Positions 44,301 through 55,030 of a DNA stretch of 64,000 nt are shown here, one piece after another; the first letter of the stretch is position 1; each line of letters opens with the position of its first letter. Made by a program: the position numbers and the translations under genes. This DNA is from Perkinsus marinus ATCC 50983 (Eukaryota; Perkinsozoa; Perkinsida; Perkinsidae). The notes beneath the pieces were generated by a model, which made no database searches, was not told the DNA's origin, and worked only from the letters and a program-made list of their open reading frames with translations. The DNA lies in the NCBI RefSeq assembly GCF_000006405.1, contig NW_003215582.1, positions 717,285 through 781,284 of the forward strand. The letters are read 5' to 3'.

Positions 44301-44501
44301 GTCACTAAATAGGGGAGGGTCTTCGTAACTGACTCGCAGTGCGGACTGCATTGACCGACCAGAGTCGAAATGAATCGATCGCTGTAGCTGTCGTCGATAG
44401 GCACTAAGGCAGCCACAGCTGTTGAGGCGGCGACCGCAGCTGCTGCTGCTGAGGAGGTCGACTGGGATAGGCTACAGGAGGACTTTGATCAAGAGGAGTA
44501 G
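41388..44501 (+). CDS. GNL2: Nucleolar GTPase NOG2/NUG2/GNL2
   Basis: NOG2 is a circularly permuted GTPase needed for late nuclear 60S ribosomal subunit maturation. [20 protein letters not shown] starts at 41388. [48 protein letters not shown] and [20 protein letters not shown] follow. Then come [12 protein letters not shown] and [20 protein letters not shown] (G4), followed after other exons by [20 protein letters not shown] (G1) and [10 protein letters not shown] (G3). G4 before G1 shows the permuted order. Next are [19 protein letters not shown] and [20 protein letters not shown], then an acidic and Ala-rich tail ending [16 protein letters not shown] at TA(G) 44501. About a dozen exons. 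Intron 42644-42849 is largely repeat copy D and ends 4 nt after it. Confidence 0.92.
42709..42846 (+). repeat. Dispersed intronic repeat, copy D (NOG2 intron)
   Basis: Begins GGTTAACTACACGTGTCGGT, contains CACTTCTACCCTAATCGTGT and TATAAAGCTCTTGAGCTCAG, and ends CGAACACTGGTT just before the CAG acceptor at 42849. Confidence 0.92.
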
Positions 44502-44670
44502 AGGTGCCCTGTATATTAATACGTATTATACTGTCCTGGGAACTCGAGGACTCTTGAGATCCCTTAACGTTGGATGTTGTTACTACTATACGCTTGTTTC
44601 TTGTCAACTCGTTGTATGTAGTTAGTACTGTTTATGGTAGCAACTTCTTAGGGTAGTTCTGTGTCTTGAG

Positions 44671-45739
44671 ATGAGGTTGATTATAACACTCCTTATCCCG
44701 TCGATCCTCCTCAACGTAGTGGAGGCTAATGAGGTAACGGAGGGAAGGGGAGGCGCTTGGGCTGAGATGATCTGCCCTGATGAGCTCTCGATGCCTGCGG
44801 GAAGCTCTCTCGGTCGCGGATTATCATAGGCGTTATGCCCGATAGAATTGCCCTCAGTTAGGGCCCATGAAAATGTTTTCCCAAATGTCGGGGTCTCCGA
44901 CATTTTTTCATGTGGAAAATATCACCGTCGTGTAGGGTCGAGGAGTTTTCTATGAAAGTATGTGTGATTCGAGCATCAGAGCTGCTGCACTGGATGCTCT
45001 TGTTGGACCTGAGGCCTGGTCTCTTTAGGATGGCAGCATAGATCCATCGGTACTGGGTGGTGATGTTCGGGAGTTTGAGAAGTCCTATCTGCATCGTCTA
45101 GCGCATATCTACCATAAAGCTGCTACTAGTGTGGTAGTGGGGAAAAGGGAGCATATAGACGGTTAATCGATATCAACCCTACCTATGACATTTTGGTCGA
45201 CATTGTGTTGATGATGAACGAACCGGTTCATCGTAGAAGTTTTGTTACACCTATTGTGAATCGTCGGGGATTACACTGTGTAGGGGTTCCGTCAGTGAAA
45301 GCAGTTGAGCATTGGACTCTATAGCAAGGCTTAGTCGTCTTGCTGTAGCTATTATGTCTTGGTAGATACCGAATACATCGACTGCAACATCAGCGTCGTT
45401 ATCGTTCGCCTCCTTTCCAGACTTGCCGGAGGAACCACAGCATCACGTAAGGCGTTCATTATGGTGGCAACGCTTAGTGGATATTCGCATCGAACGTGGG
45501 GGGCTTGAGAGCTCTATTCATCTCAGATGAAATATCTTTACACTCTACTTCTCGTTTGCATGCTTTTCATAGCAGCAATGATGTGTGTACGAATCCATCG
45601 AGCGGAAGCTAACCGTCGTAGTAGACGTAGTAGTAGTGAGATGTCGAAGTCCCTAATGCAGTATCCTAGTACTACTACGGATGCTGGTGATGGTGATACA
45701 GGCAACGGTCGATCGTCGGCTTATTATCGTGTACTATGA
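44671..45739 (+). CDS. Predicted single-pass type I membrane protein of unknown function
   Basis: The ATG at 44671 gives MRLIITLLIPSILLNVVEAN, a typical signal peptide with cleavage likely after VEA. The next exons are compact: AWAEMICPDELSMPAGSSLG, SSIRAAALDALVGPE, IDPSVLGGDVREFEKSYLHR, LAHIYHKAATSVVVGKREHI and DINPTYDILVDIVLMMNEP. Then PIVNRRGLHCVGVPSVKAVE and FPDLPEEPQHHV follow. The last exon (45527-45739) encodes MKYLYTLLLVCMLFIAAMMC, a membrane segment, then a Ser/Arg-rich tail. Together they suggest a secreted-side domain, one membrane pass and a cytoplasmic tail. I recognise no family. The exons may belong to two genes, since splice joins are only approximate. Confidence 0.45.
44866..44912. 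repeat. Inverted repeat with nested stems
   Basis: CATGAAAA pairs with TTTTCATG, and inside AAATGTCGG pairs with CCGACATTT around a 5-nt loop (GGTCT). It lies within an intron or between exons of the predicted membrane protein gene. Confidence 0.85.
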
Positions 45740-45958
45740 CTTGAACTGAATCCTTCTTGGTATGTCTACTATAACCATTGTCATCACGAATATTATTTTT
45801 CACTCGGTTTTGTGCGCCCCCGTCTCTACGTTGTGTTGAATACTCATGGACGGGCCTTGAGACCGCACCCCTTTATTGTGGCAGTCGCGTCTTGTGACAT
45901 GTATACTCATCATCACACATCCACTGAAGAACGGGGAGGAGAAAAGTCGGACATTTTG

Positions 45959-47760
45959 ATGGGGAAAAACGACCCAAGGTCTGCTCAGGTGAAGCCACTT
46001 GTTCTGCCATTCTTGATAATCAAAATATCCTCCAGGACCATATGTTGGTGTCTACTCCTCCCCAGTCTAAGAAGAGACCTTTGGCCGTCACAGAAGGAGG
46101 TCTGACCATCGACTTCAACAACACTATCGCGTCGACACCATCGACTGCTGCTACTACGAGGATTGGAGGGGATTCGACTCTCCGTGGGAATCCACCCTCA
46201 GTGAGGGTGAGGTCACTATACTCCTGTCCAATACAGGGAATCATACAGGAGCCTATAATGTTCCTGGGAAGAACTCATTTTGAATTTTCCGCACGGCCAG
46301 GAACACATTCTTCAATCAGTTTTCCATATAAATGTAATCGCCACATTAGGAAAACTTTCCCCATTGTTAGCACACCTAGATGGGTACCTGGTCCAGTGTG
46401 CTCTGTAGAAGGGAAATGTAGCGGAGTTACGGTGGAGAGGCCGCCTGGGAGATGAGGGTTCATAACCTATGAACATGAGCTTATGAATCATAAGTTCACC
46501 ATTGAGGTTTCACCTGTTTTACGTGAACTGGTGTAAAACTCCGTGAAAAACGCGATACTCGCACTACTCAGTAGCCGTGGAATATTTTTTTTATATCACG
46601 GGTGAAACTTTATTGTATCTAAGCCCTGTTTAAGACTCAGCCGGAAAACCCATTTGGTTAACGTAGAATCGTAGATATTCGAATTTGCCTGGGTAGAAAA
46701 ATATAATGCTTGGACCGATCATCTTGGCTCAGTTATTTCGCGAAGACTCCAGCGCCAGTAGCATCGTCCCGCAGACCCCAGTGTACAATGCTCAGCGGCT
46801 TCCATCCCTGAGGGAAGCTACTCTCGTGTCACCACTACCAAAACTGCGGGCATCGGCTACAACTCCGACAGGGCATCATGCAGTGTATATAGGGGGTTCT
46901 CGATTGCCTCAGCAAGGGGAAGAGGAGGAGGAAGCTCCGGTGACTCCTCAGAGGAAGGTGAGGAGGAATTTCTAATGGATAGAGTCTTCATGTTGGGATG
47001 ATATTTTACACATCTTCAGCCTGGTTCGAGCAGACGTTCGAGAAGTCCCTCGCCTCCCAAAATCGATAAGTATCGCAGTCGTTGCCGTCCTATGCCCTGT
47101 GATGGCGTCCCGGCACGAAGACTGGCTACTGAGTTTGAGCTCATGCTGGATCATGCAGAGGAGGAGGAGGAGGCATCACCGGCAACTGCAGTGACGCCCA
47201 ACTTCCCAGTCCTCATGGAGTTACCTCGACTGACATTCTTCCATTCTGATGATGAAGACGAGGACTTCAACAGCCAGGGAGTGAGGACTTGAGGACTGTG
47301 CTTCACGGTACTGAGTATTTTAGAGTCGCCTCCCGAGGAGTCTGTCACGGATGGATGGAGGATCGTCAGTGAATGCTGCTGCTGGTCAACCATCCACCGG
47401 GCGTTCTACTATGGTGCCTGAGGAGTTTGAGGTGTGGTCAGCCATGTAGGGTCTTTATATAGTGTGGTTGCTGTGTAGGTAGGGGACAGTGGCACACCGT
47501 CGTCGAGTGGTACAAGCAGCTGTATGTCTTTGAGAGAATCATTGATCGCCGACTTAGAGGGGTTATTCCTCGAGATGGATCAATATCAGTACAGTTTAGC
47601 ACGCCTTTTCGAACAGGTGCTCTTTGATCATCTCAGGATGCCCTTGAGAGTCGCATCTCGGAATCTCCGTAGTCGATCGGCACAGTATGCGGAGGTAGAA
47701 GACATGGATTCAATACTACAGGAAGTTGTGCAGGTGGGAGCAAACGGGCGGCGCTTATGA
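45959..47760 (+). CDS. Ser/Glu-rich protein of unknown function
   Basis: A plausible first exon MGKNDPRSAQ (45959) joins through an intron to DHMLVSTPPQSKKRPLAVTE and GGLTIDFNNTIASTPSTAAT. Further exons carry SSIVPQTPVYNAQRLPSLRE, GEEEEEAPVTPQRKVRRNF, SRSPSPPKIDKYRSRCRPMP, RLATEFELMLDHAEEEEEAS and LPRLTFFHSDDEDEDFNSQ. A last exon near 47520-47760 reads LIADLEGLFLEMDQYQYSLA or, in another frame, WHTVVEWYKQLYVFERIIDR; I cannot tell which is used. The repeated SP/TP sites and acidic clusters suggest a phosphorylated nuclear or regulatory protein, which is inference. One intron holds MITE-like copy 2. Confidence 0.45.
46504..46610 (-). repeat. MITE-like element, copy 2
   Basis: This is the reverse-oriented counterpart of 12054-12170, about 107 bp, with ends GAGGTTTCAC and GTGAAACTTT. 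Shared internal blocks include CACGGGTGAAAC and GTAGCCGTGGAATA. It lies in an apparent intron of the Ser/Glu-rich gene. Confidence 0.7.
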
Positions 47761-48208
47761 ATACAGCTAGCTGGTGGATGGATTCGTATTACTCAATTTT
47801 CTTAGGCACATCCGCAGCAGTTCTATATCGAGGGTGATATCATTCACTTCATGCAGCAAGGCTTGACGAATAGACTCGTATGAATTCTTCTCGTATTTCC
47901 ATTCAAGAATCAGCGATGAAAAATTTTCATGGACATGTGTACAATAAAAAGTCTTATCCGTCGCTTCCCAGCTTGACGGAATGTCGCTGGAGTCCATTTA
48001 TTTCCCTAAAAGCTCTTGAAATGTGTTGTGTTGAAGATAGTGGTAACAATTGCTTGGGAAGGACATAGAACTACTGGGACTACGACTGTATGCATGGGAG
48101 GTGATGAATGTCGTCTTAATGTCGTACATACAAAGTCTTGATATCAATTTTATAGGAGAGCTTTGTTCAAGGCAGGATCCACTCACTCCATTGAGTTAAT
48201 CAACAACA
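47761..48208. other. Intergenic stretch before the CFAP119-like gene
   Basis: About 450 bp with no exon recognised. Confidence 0.5.
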
Positions 48209-49223
48209 ATGGCACCGAAAAAGAAGTCTGTGATCAAAGCTGAGGTGGTCGAGCCAGAGGTGGTTGAGAATAATGAGCAGCTAGAGACAGTTGAGCCTGT
48301 CATAGACCCGAGGTGAGCCGTGAGATGCAGGCACGCATAAAGGAGGGAAGACTGGGAATTCAGGTGCCTCGATACGGGTCACATGTTGTACTTGCTCGAT
48401 GATGACATTCGAACGATATGGGATGCACGTGAGGTCGATCGACTCAGTGTGCTGGCTGGGAAGATCACCATGGATGCGGCTGATGACCATCGGAAGGACA
48501 TGGAGTTACAACTGTGGGGGTTTGGTAGCTTCTATGGTGCCAGTGGTGAGCGCTGGATCAGTTATCTTAACCTCATTGAGCACTGCAGTGATCAGCTCAA
48601 AGATGGGTTATGCTTGACGCCTAGGCAAACAGCAGTTGCCCATATGATACTCAAAATGCTCGTTGACGGTGTAGGTCGGTGTGAGAAAATACGCATATGG
48701 TCAGCTCCAAGCGTAGGTGACATTTGTGGAAATTTTGGGGAAAATTGAGGAAATTCTCATTGGTTTCTGTACATTTACACCCGAACTCGTATATAAATTT
48801 CTGAAATTAGTGATGAGGAAATCCCTGGACTCAGCTGAGGAAAGCAAACAGATATTCCAACACTGGTGTACGTGGGTGATAAGTTGCTTTAGGGAATAGG
48901 AGGTCTCTTAGATTCGCAGTGAGGTCGAAGTGGACGGTTCGGGTAGAGTCGTCCAGAGTGTCGAGAAGACAACGACGGTGGAGGAGTTTAAAAAGCTCGC
49001 CCTCTTGTATACGATTGAGTAAAGGCCTCAGAGCAACACGGGACAGGTTGCTCTCATCAGGACGCCAGTCTTTTCTATTCCGGAAATGCGTCTCCTGTCG
49101 GATTACCTCAGCGATACGTTGTTCGCTCACTACAACCTCTACATGTACTGTTTGATATGGCCCCGAGAAGTGGAGCGAATAGACGTACTACACCGAACAA
49201 GAAAGTTCTTCGTCAATTTGTGA
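48209..49223 (+). CDS. CFAP119/CCDC189-like axonemal protein (CLAMP domain)
   Basis: CLAMP-domain proteins (C1a-32 of Chlamydomonas, CFAP119 in animals) belong to the C1a projection of the ciliary central pair. MAPKKKSVIKAEVVEPEVVE starts at 48209. Next is a long exon with LYLLDDDIRTIWDAREVDRL and LCLTPRQTAVAHMILKMLVD. After an intron carrying repeat copy E come VEEFKKLALLYTIE and RTPVFSIPEMRLLSDYLSDT, then LFAHYNLYMYCLIWPREVER. This reproduces the family order: a 'T.EQ...L..LL' helix, 'F..LLL.H...RPPFSI..F', then 'Y...T.FRHY.LYKYVF'. The frame ends RKFFVNL at TGA 49221-49223. It implies a flagellated stage. Ortholog identity is from memory of the motif. Confidence 0.65.
48699..48866 (+). repeat. 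Dispersed intronic repeat, copy E (CFAP119-like intron)
   Basis: Begins GGTCAGCTCCAAGCGTAGGT, contains CTCATTGGTTTCTGTACATT and CGTATATAAATTTC, and ends AGATATTCCAACACTGG. Same orientation as the gene. Confidence 0.9.
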
Positions 49224-49230
49224 GGCCAAG

Positions 49231-49765
49231 ATGTCGTTACCATTGCTGCAACCCGACGTGGTTCCACCACTGGAAGAAGCTGCGGAGGTCACCAGTAAGA
49301 TGGGCAGGTCTATCATGAGGAATGCCACGCATGAGCAGATTCTCCCACGTTGGAGCCCAAGGAGATTCCACTGAAAAGCATGGAGGACGTTGCTGGCTCG
49401 GAAAAGGATATAAGCCCGGAGGAGAATACAGAGAACACGCCGCTCAATGACTCGTCACCCCAAGCGGTAATGAAGATCTTCCTCAGCTTTACTCGTGAAT
49501 TCAGGTTGAGGACCGCCTCTGGGATGTTGGGGTACAAGAGATCATGAGCCAGGGACTGGATGAAGGTTGGCCTTGCTCCCCATGAGCTTGGACATCGAGT
49601 GCAGTTACGGCCCGCGCGGTCCACGAGAAATTATCCGAACTGGCGGCTATCATGCAGAAGAGGCTCGATGATCGAGAAAAGTACGGCTTTTCAAACCATA
49701 AATCGGACAAATGGTCATTTGCTAGGGAAGTGGAGAAAGGTATGCAACACGAAGCCGAGAGATGA
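49231..49765 (+). CDS. Small uncharacterised protein
   Basis: Starting 8 nt after the CFAP119-like stop, MSLPLLQPDVVPPLEEAAEV (49231) is followed by EPKEIPLKSMEDVAGSEKDI, SPEENTENTPLNDSSPQAVM and a final exon RAVHEKLSELAAIMQKRLDD. The end GMQHEAER precedes TGA at 49763-49765. The first parts are acidic and Ser/Pro-rich, and the last part is helical. No family recognised. It could be a continuation of the CFAP119-like gene through a GTGAGG donor at the apparent stop. Confidence 0.4.
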
Positions 49766-50664
49766 TGATGCATGGGCTTGTGATATTCGGTGGTCCAGCG
49801 CATGTTTGTTGTGTTCTCATACTTTTTTGACATGTGTTGATGAGGGGAAATCGCCGAGATCCCAGCCAGTGCTCTCAGCAATGCTCACAACAATAAAAGG
49901 AGCTTGGCGCTCAGAAAAAAGTGATTTCGGCGTGACTGGCCCGACTGAATGGTATACTCCAATCGGAAAGCTAATATGGACGTGCTCTCACACATAGACC
50001 ATTCGGTGATTCCAGAACTGGGTTCCTGGCAAGGCGCTTCTTGCGTCAACACACTTTACGAAAATGACCAGGCAATGCTTGGAACTTCCAAGTTGGAAGT
50101 GTTTCTGTGGTTGTGTAACTTGTTGTTGGAGAAAATAGTTCTGTGAACGATAGACAAGGAATTCCACTTCCACCGCCAGCAGTAGATAATTTCGTGATCC
50201 AATTACTCTTCAGAAACCTTTGGTCTCGTGACGCGTAAGCTTTAAGCCCTAGGTAGTGGATTCTACCCCTATCGAAATTACGGGGATGACTACAACGCGA
50301 CTCTTGCAAAGAATTGAGGCACCGCGAGGTTCTGAATCATGCGATGTATTATACGCATGTATACAATCGTGCACTTATACATCATGTATAGGTGGACAGA
50401 ATGCTCATTGACTGTACGTTACTCGGCCCGACAGCGTAGTCATTTAAACCACGATCCAAATTGATATACTGCTTTCTGCAGGAAGTGTGATAACCACCGC
50501 TGCAAGCATTCGAACATCGGATCAGCGAGATCCGCTTGTCCGAGATTATCTGTTGTTGCTTCTCTGATGTTCACGAGGCAACAGCGTGGAGTATGAGCCT
50601 GATTCAATTGGAACTCAAGTTATCTTGCTACGAGAAATGTACATTCGACTGTGACCGGTTTGGT
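49766..50664. other. Convergent intergenic stretch
   Basis: About 900 bp between the 3' ends of convergent genes. Only short frames, none with a domain. Confidence 0.45.
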
Positions 50665-51961
50665 CTAGCTCTCAATTGGAAAGAATATAAACGTGAGGTA
50701 ATGGATCTGAATCTGACTTCCAGGCCGGAGCGGTGCAATAGCATCTCTGGGAACTGGTGTCCCATCGACGAATGTACCTAAAGCAGGGTAATTCACATTC
50801 CACTTGTTCACCATATTCACCTCCACCGTAGTTCCTCAATATCCATCCTCCGTTGGTATTTCTATCGATAGCGCAATGGACCTGCAGAGACGTAGCAGCT
50901 TGGTGAAGGAATTGGGGGATGTACTGCGTGGACGATAGGCTCTCCTGTGGGGCCTCGCTGGTCGCTGAAATCCATCAATGACGAGATGTCAAAGTGGCAC
51001 TCTTCGCTATCAGATCCCACGAGGAAGGGTATCTGCAAACCATACTCGACAATTGAGTTATCCGAAACACGCCGCGAAAGGATTGCATTGCCACAGCCCC
51101 GTAAAGAGCTGTGATGCTCCTGACATTTCGAGATACAAATGTAGCGGTCTGTGTGGCCAACAACTCACTACAGCCTGTTGATGATACGGACGACTGCCCT
51201 AGGCTAGACTCTTTGAATACGAGTACGAGATTCGAATCACAGGGAGGAGAGTTTATGTCATACATGAAAGAATACCATCTTACTTTAGAGGATGGTACAG
51301 AGAGCCTGGCCCCCTCAATAGCCAACTTGGCCACTGAGTGGTCCTCAGGCGGCTGAACACCATTGGGAATAGTCGCCTAAAGATGGACAGCAATTATGAA
51401 CATAACCTGGCCTAACGTTCTCCTACTTCACTCTTCTCTCGGAGACCCGCAGGCCTGGTGGGCTCTACATAGACGTCCATTCTGATGAGTTTCTCCACTT
51501 CTGACGGGTCCGCGATGTCACCCAAAACCCCCAGTATCCCTTGGAACTAACTCCACATGCAGATGACCCACGATGGTCGCGTTGAGCAGCCTACCGCGGC
51601 AGCCTGTCGTCGGTGGAAGGCCTCAACGTCCAAGACTGCTTTAGTGGGCTTGCCGGTCTTAGGGTCATAGAGGAACTCGATGAGAGGATTCTCCGAAGGG
51701 TCCCAGCCCATGAGCCGCTGTATCATCCTGATGGATGGACCGGTCGGAGGTATAAGGGACCATAGAGGGGCCCTACCTGTCTGCTGTACGTATCTTATCC
51801 TCAATCGGGACATCGCTGAAGCTACGATGCCACGAGCGGGAAAGGAAGTCCGGTAAGGTCTCAGTCTGATGCGTGCTGCCGATGGAGGCCGATCTACGTC
51901 GAGACCCTGGACCGCCAGCAGCAGCAGCAGCGGAAGAGGAAGAACTCGAGGAGGAAGACAT
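50665..51961 (-). CDS. FHA-domain protein
   Basis: The ATG at 51961 begins nine serines and five alanines, then RRRSASIGSTHQTETLPDFL, DVPIEDKIRTAD and, after a 49-nt intron, MIQRLMGWDPSENPLIEFLY. Further exons read LGDIADPSEVEKLIRMDVYV and DHSVAKLAIEGARLSVPSSK. The C-terminus is a forkhead-associated domain: LQIPFLVGSDSEECHFDISS, LQVHCAIDRNTNGGWILRNY and, across a 45-nt intron, GGGTFVDGTPVPRDAIAPLR then PGSQIQIHYLTFIFF. This has the family's H-x-G-G-W and G-T-F-V-x-G blocks; the usual 'NGTF' Asn is a Gly here. FHA domains bind phosphothreonine. The TAG is at 50667-50665. Architecture recalls MCRS1 (C-terminal FHA), but that is only a guess. Confidence 0.65.
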
Positions 51962-52681
51962 TGACACAACGAGGGTGCGATGCACGCCAACCTCCTGCGG
52001 CTGAAGGAATGGGCGGAGGTAAGATGATTTGGGTCGACCAACAACGCTGGATGAGCATGCAGTTGATATTCTGGAGAGAGTAGAGCAAGCTACGTGCTTA
52101 TGCATGGTACTATCGAGTCAGGAAATACCGCGAAAGAGACGACCACGCCACATCTGCTTACGAGGGGTACCTCCCCTACTGGGAGCTTCCAGCGAAAATC
52201 AAAGTTATGAAATATCCCCAACGATTATACAGAATACCCGATCCCTGAATGAGAACGACAAAAATACACGACGACTTTGATGACCATAAAGTAAACGCAT
52301 GCATCCAAATGCCTTCACGATGTCCGGAGATGTCTAAACAACATTGAGGCGAGCACCAGAGTGACTTCTGATACGGTACTTGGTTTGGTACCAGCAGCAA
52401 GCACCACACTGATAACTCAACATTAACTATGACTCGATGATAACGTCGTATAAATGATATCCTTAACTCTGGCGGGTTAATGGAAATGGTGACTGCCTTC
52501 TAGTGAGATTAAACCATCGAGAAGATGGACAAATGATGATATCGCTCAGGACCTACTATCGACCATAACACGATCAAGGGTGTCACTTGCCACATACCAC
52601 ACGCTGCTCTAATCAGGCATGTGGTTGATGAGTGTTGATACTGTACGGTGGTGTAATGTACTGATGCCTCCAATAGCAGAG
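51962..52681. other. Intergenic stretch between RPC4 and FHA genes
   Basis: About 720 bp upstream of the FHA gene and downstream of RPC4. Nothing recognised. Confidence 0.45.
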
Positions 52682-54579
52682 TCAGATCTTCGGCGACACG
52701 ATCTGAGAATATGAGCTATCACGACCGCACATGTGCTTGACTTGGGACTTCGAAAGGCTCACCAATTTATCTTCAATTTCTCCCATGAACACAGCTTCGC
52801 CCTGTGTGGGAAGAACGCAGGCAACTTCCTGCGCGAACTTCGGCTTCTGTCCAAGGGCGCACGAATACCTGCAAACCAGTATTGACTCTCGAGACGAGTG
52901 CTCTCTTTGACGGCCCACTCAATATTCCCTATGAGGAGCGAGACCCTCCCGCTCTTATGGATACGCAAGGTGCCGATCTTCCCGTCGGGTACGTCGGAGA
53001 AGCTTGATACTTCCTGTTCGGGAGCTGGTGGCAACGAACCTAACAAACTGGAGCTTACAAACGTCGGACAAACCATAATTGGCAAAGAAGGCTTCAACGC
53101 TGGAAGTTGGATAATACAATTGAAATGGTCTAATTTGTTATGACGACAGCCTTACACACAACAGGTCCCAGGTTCGGGCCTTGACCCCTGCAAATTTTTT
53201 TATCGGCTCACCTTTCGCACGAGGTTTGCTCTCTTCCTCCTCCTTTTCTGCTACGACTCGAGGGAACGTATTAGGGAGTTGTATCTGCTCATGAAGTTCT
53301 ACTCAATTGCACCCATAAAAATCGCGAGTCGTGACAAGGCTATACGGAATAAGCTCCTACGAGGAAGAATTTATCCTGTTTCAAAGCTGGCCTCTCTTCC
53401 CCCTCAACATTGGGGCTACTCTCCAGGAAGAGCTGGGCAGCCCCGCTAGACCTGAGCCCTGCAAATGCTCAAACCCACTGCAAACCTTCTCACTCGTGTT
53501 GAACTGTGCCTCCGGTCATCTCCACTAATACGGGCCTCTTCCCTTTCTCCCTCATTTCCTCAACACGGGAGCCCTCTTTATATCCACTTGCTTGAAGAAA
53601 ATCGTGGTGAATACGACGAGTTGCAAAATAAGGCACCGATGAAGGCGGGTACCTTATCGGAGTTGGCTATAGAAAGCCGGAGCAGAAAGCTCACTCCTGT
53701 ATGCCACTATCGATAGCACCGAATGCAACATCGTCCAAGGCTTTCTCTACGAGCCGCTGCCCTCTCTTCCGATCCTCGACCCTCTGAGACACTATAGTAA
53801 TGCCACAGTAAGGGGCGGCGACATACAGGAAGATCGTCTACTGCGTTGAGATCTCCACCAAAGAGACTATGAACCGGGCGTGAACTAGAGCCAGAGCTTG
53901 TACTTGTCGATACGGTGGCTGCACCTAGGGCACACCAGGAAGTCCCAACGTTGCATATTCGTGAATCGCACATGCTAGGAGCTCAAGTTGCTTACGCGAG
54001 CTTCTCTCAATTTTCTCTTTCCTCCTCTTCTTCTCCTCAGCCGACACCTTCATCGCGTTCATCAGGATCACTTTAACGCTGCTCGGCATCGGTTCATCCT
54101 CACTCGATACGTGCATCTCTTTAGCAATCTTCCCTATGGTCTTCGCCAAGGCCGGATCCCCACTCCCAACAGTCCGCGCATCGGGCCTCTTCGGAGCGAA
54201 TTTTGTAGTAGGAAACGCCAAGGACTTGGGCCGAAACGGTGACCTGACATGACAGCCCTCCGAAAGCAAGGACACCCTGATAGCGTTGCTACTCATTGGA
54301 GCCGAATACCGCCCGACCAGCGTCATTCTTGAGGGAAGCTAATCGCTCCACCGGTAATATCGGCCGAACTTTAACCTGAACATGAGACACTCCTGCTGCC
54401 CGACGACGACGCGGAGAGTGATGGAGGTTTACAGGTCTATGTCGGGGTCGTTGGTCTTCCACAGGATGTTCCTTCTTCACCACAGTCTCGATGTCGGCCG
54501 GGGTGGCTCCAGATTCGCCGAGCTTCCTCAACCTCCTCCTCCTTCCCTGCTTCATAGGAGATGAAGATGTAGAGGACAT
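52682..54579 (-). CDS. POLR3D: RNA polymerase III subunit RPC4 (POLR3D)
   Basis: RPC4 pairs with RPC5 in the Pol III initiation/termination subcomplex. MSSTSSSPMKQGRRRRLRKL starts at 54579. A basic N-terminal part follows (RHRPVNLHHSPRRRRAAGVS, VKVRPILPVERLASLKNDAG), then RSPFRPKSLAFPTTKFAPKR and EEKKRRKEKIERSSRKQLEL. EQIQLPNTFPRVVAEKEEES at about 53280 matches the internal 'L..Q.P...P' block. The conserved C-terminal domain reads DGKIGTLRIHKSGRVSLLIG and NIEWAVKEST (about 52990-52900), then KFAQEVACVLPTQGEAVFMG and EIEDKLVSLSK. It matches 'GKLQVRKSGKVQLLLG...Q.....G.....LG....KLV' in human RPC4. It stops at 52682. A tRNA-like remnant lies antisense in one intron. Confidence 0.8.
53126..53199 (+). 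pseudogene. tRNA-Val (TAC)-like remnant, antisense in RPC4 intron
   Basis: AGCCTTACACACAACAGGTC resembles the anticodon region of tRNA-Val, followed by a box B-like GGTTCGGGCC and, after CCCCTGCAAA, a run of seven T. The 5' half and acceptor stem are not recognisable, and the anticodon stem is poorly paired. It may be a decayed gene or chance. Confidence 0.3.
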
Positions 54580-54815
54580 GGAGAACTATGCTGACCTGCG
54601 GCTGTGTACTTCCCATCATACAGATACCTGGAGTCCTTAACTCAACAAGCTGCTATGAGCTCTCAACACGAGGCATGTGGCTGTGACGAGTAATTGATGA
54701 AGTGATTCCCTCTGGGAATGATGATGTCCGACGCTACGTTTAGTGGGGCTCAGCTACCTACTCTCCTACAGAGGGCCGACATCAGTTGGAGATCCTGAAC
54801 GGACACCAAGAGTCC

Positions 54816-54885
54816 AACCAAAAGTGGTGTTTGCCTTCCACGCGGACGACCCGGGTTCAAATCCCAGTATCGACCAAATTACTGT
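54816..54885 (+). pseudogene. tRNA-Gly (TCC)-like 3' half
   Basis: TTTGCCTTCCACGCGGA forms a paired anticodon arm with TCC anticodon, followed by GACCCGGGTTCAAATCCCAG, a good T-arm and box B. The 5' half lacks a recognisable D-arm and acceptor strand, so this is a fragment. It lies between RPC4 and the dynein-stalk-like gene. Confidence 0.5.
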
Positions 54886-55030
54886 ACATACCACTTTCGA
54901 TGATCATATTCTCAACTATGAATACTTCCACAACCACAACTACTCAACCCATACCCCCAGTCCTACCTTAATACGACGGTTCTTTTCTGCTAGTAATTGC
55001 CTCTTTTCGTACTCCATCTTCTCTGCACTG

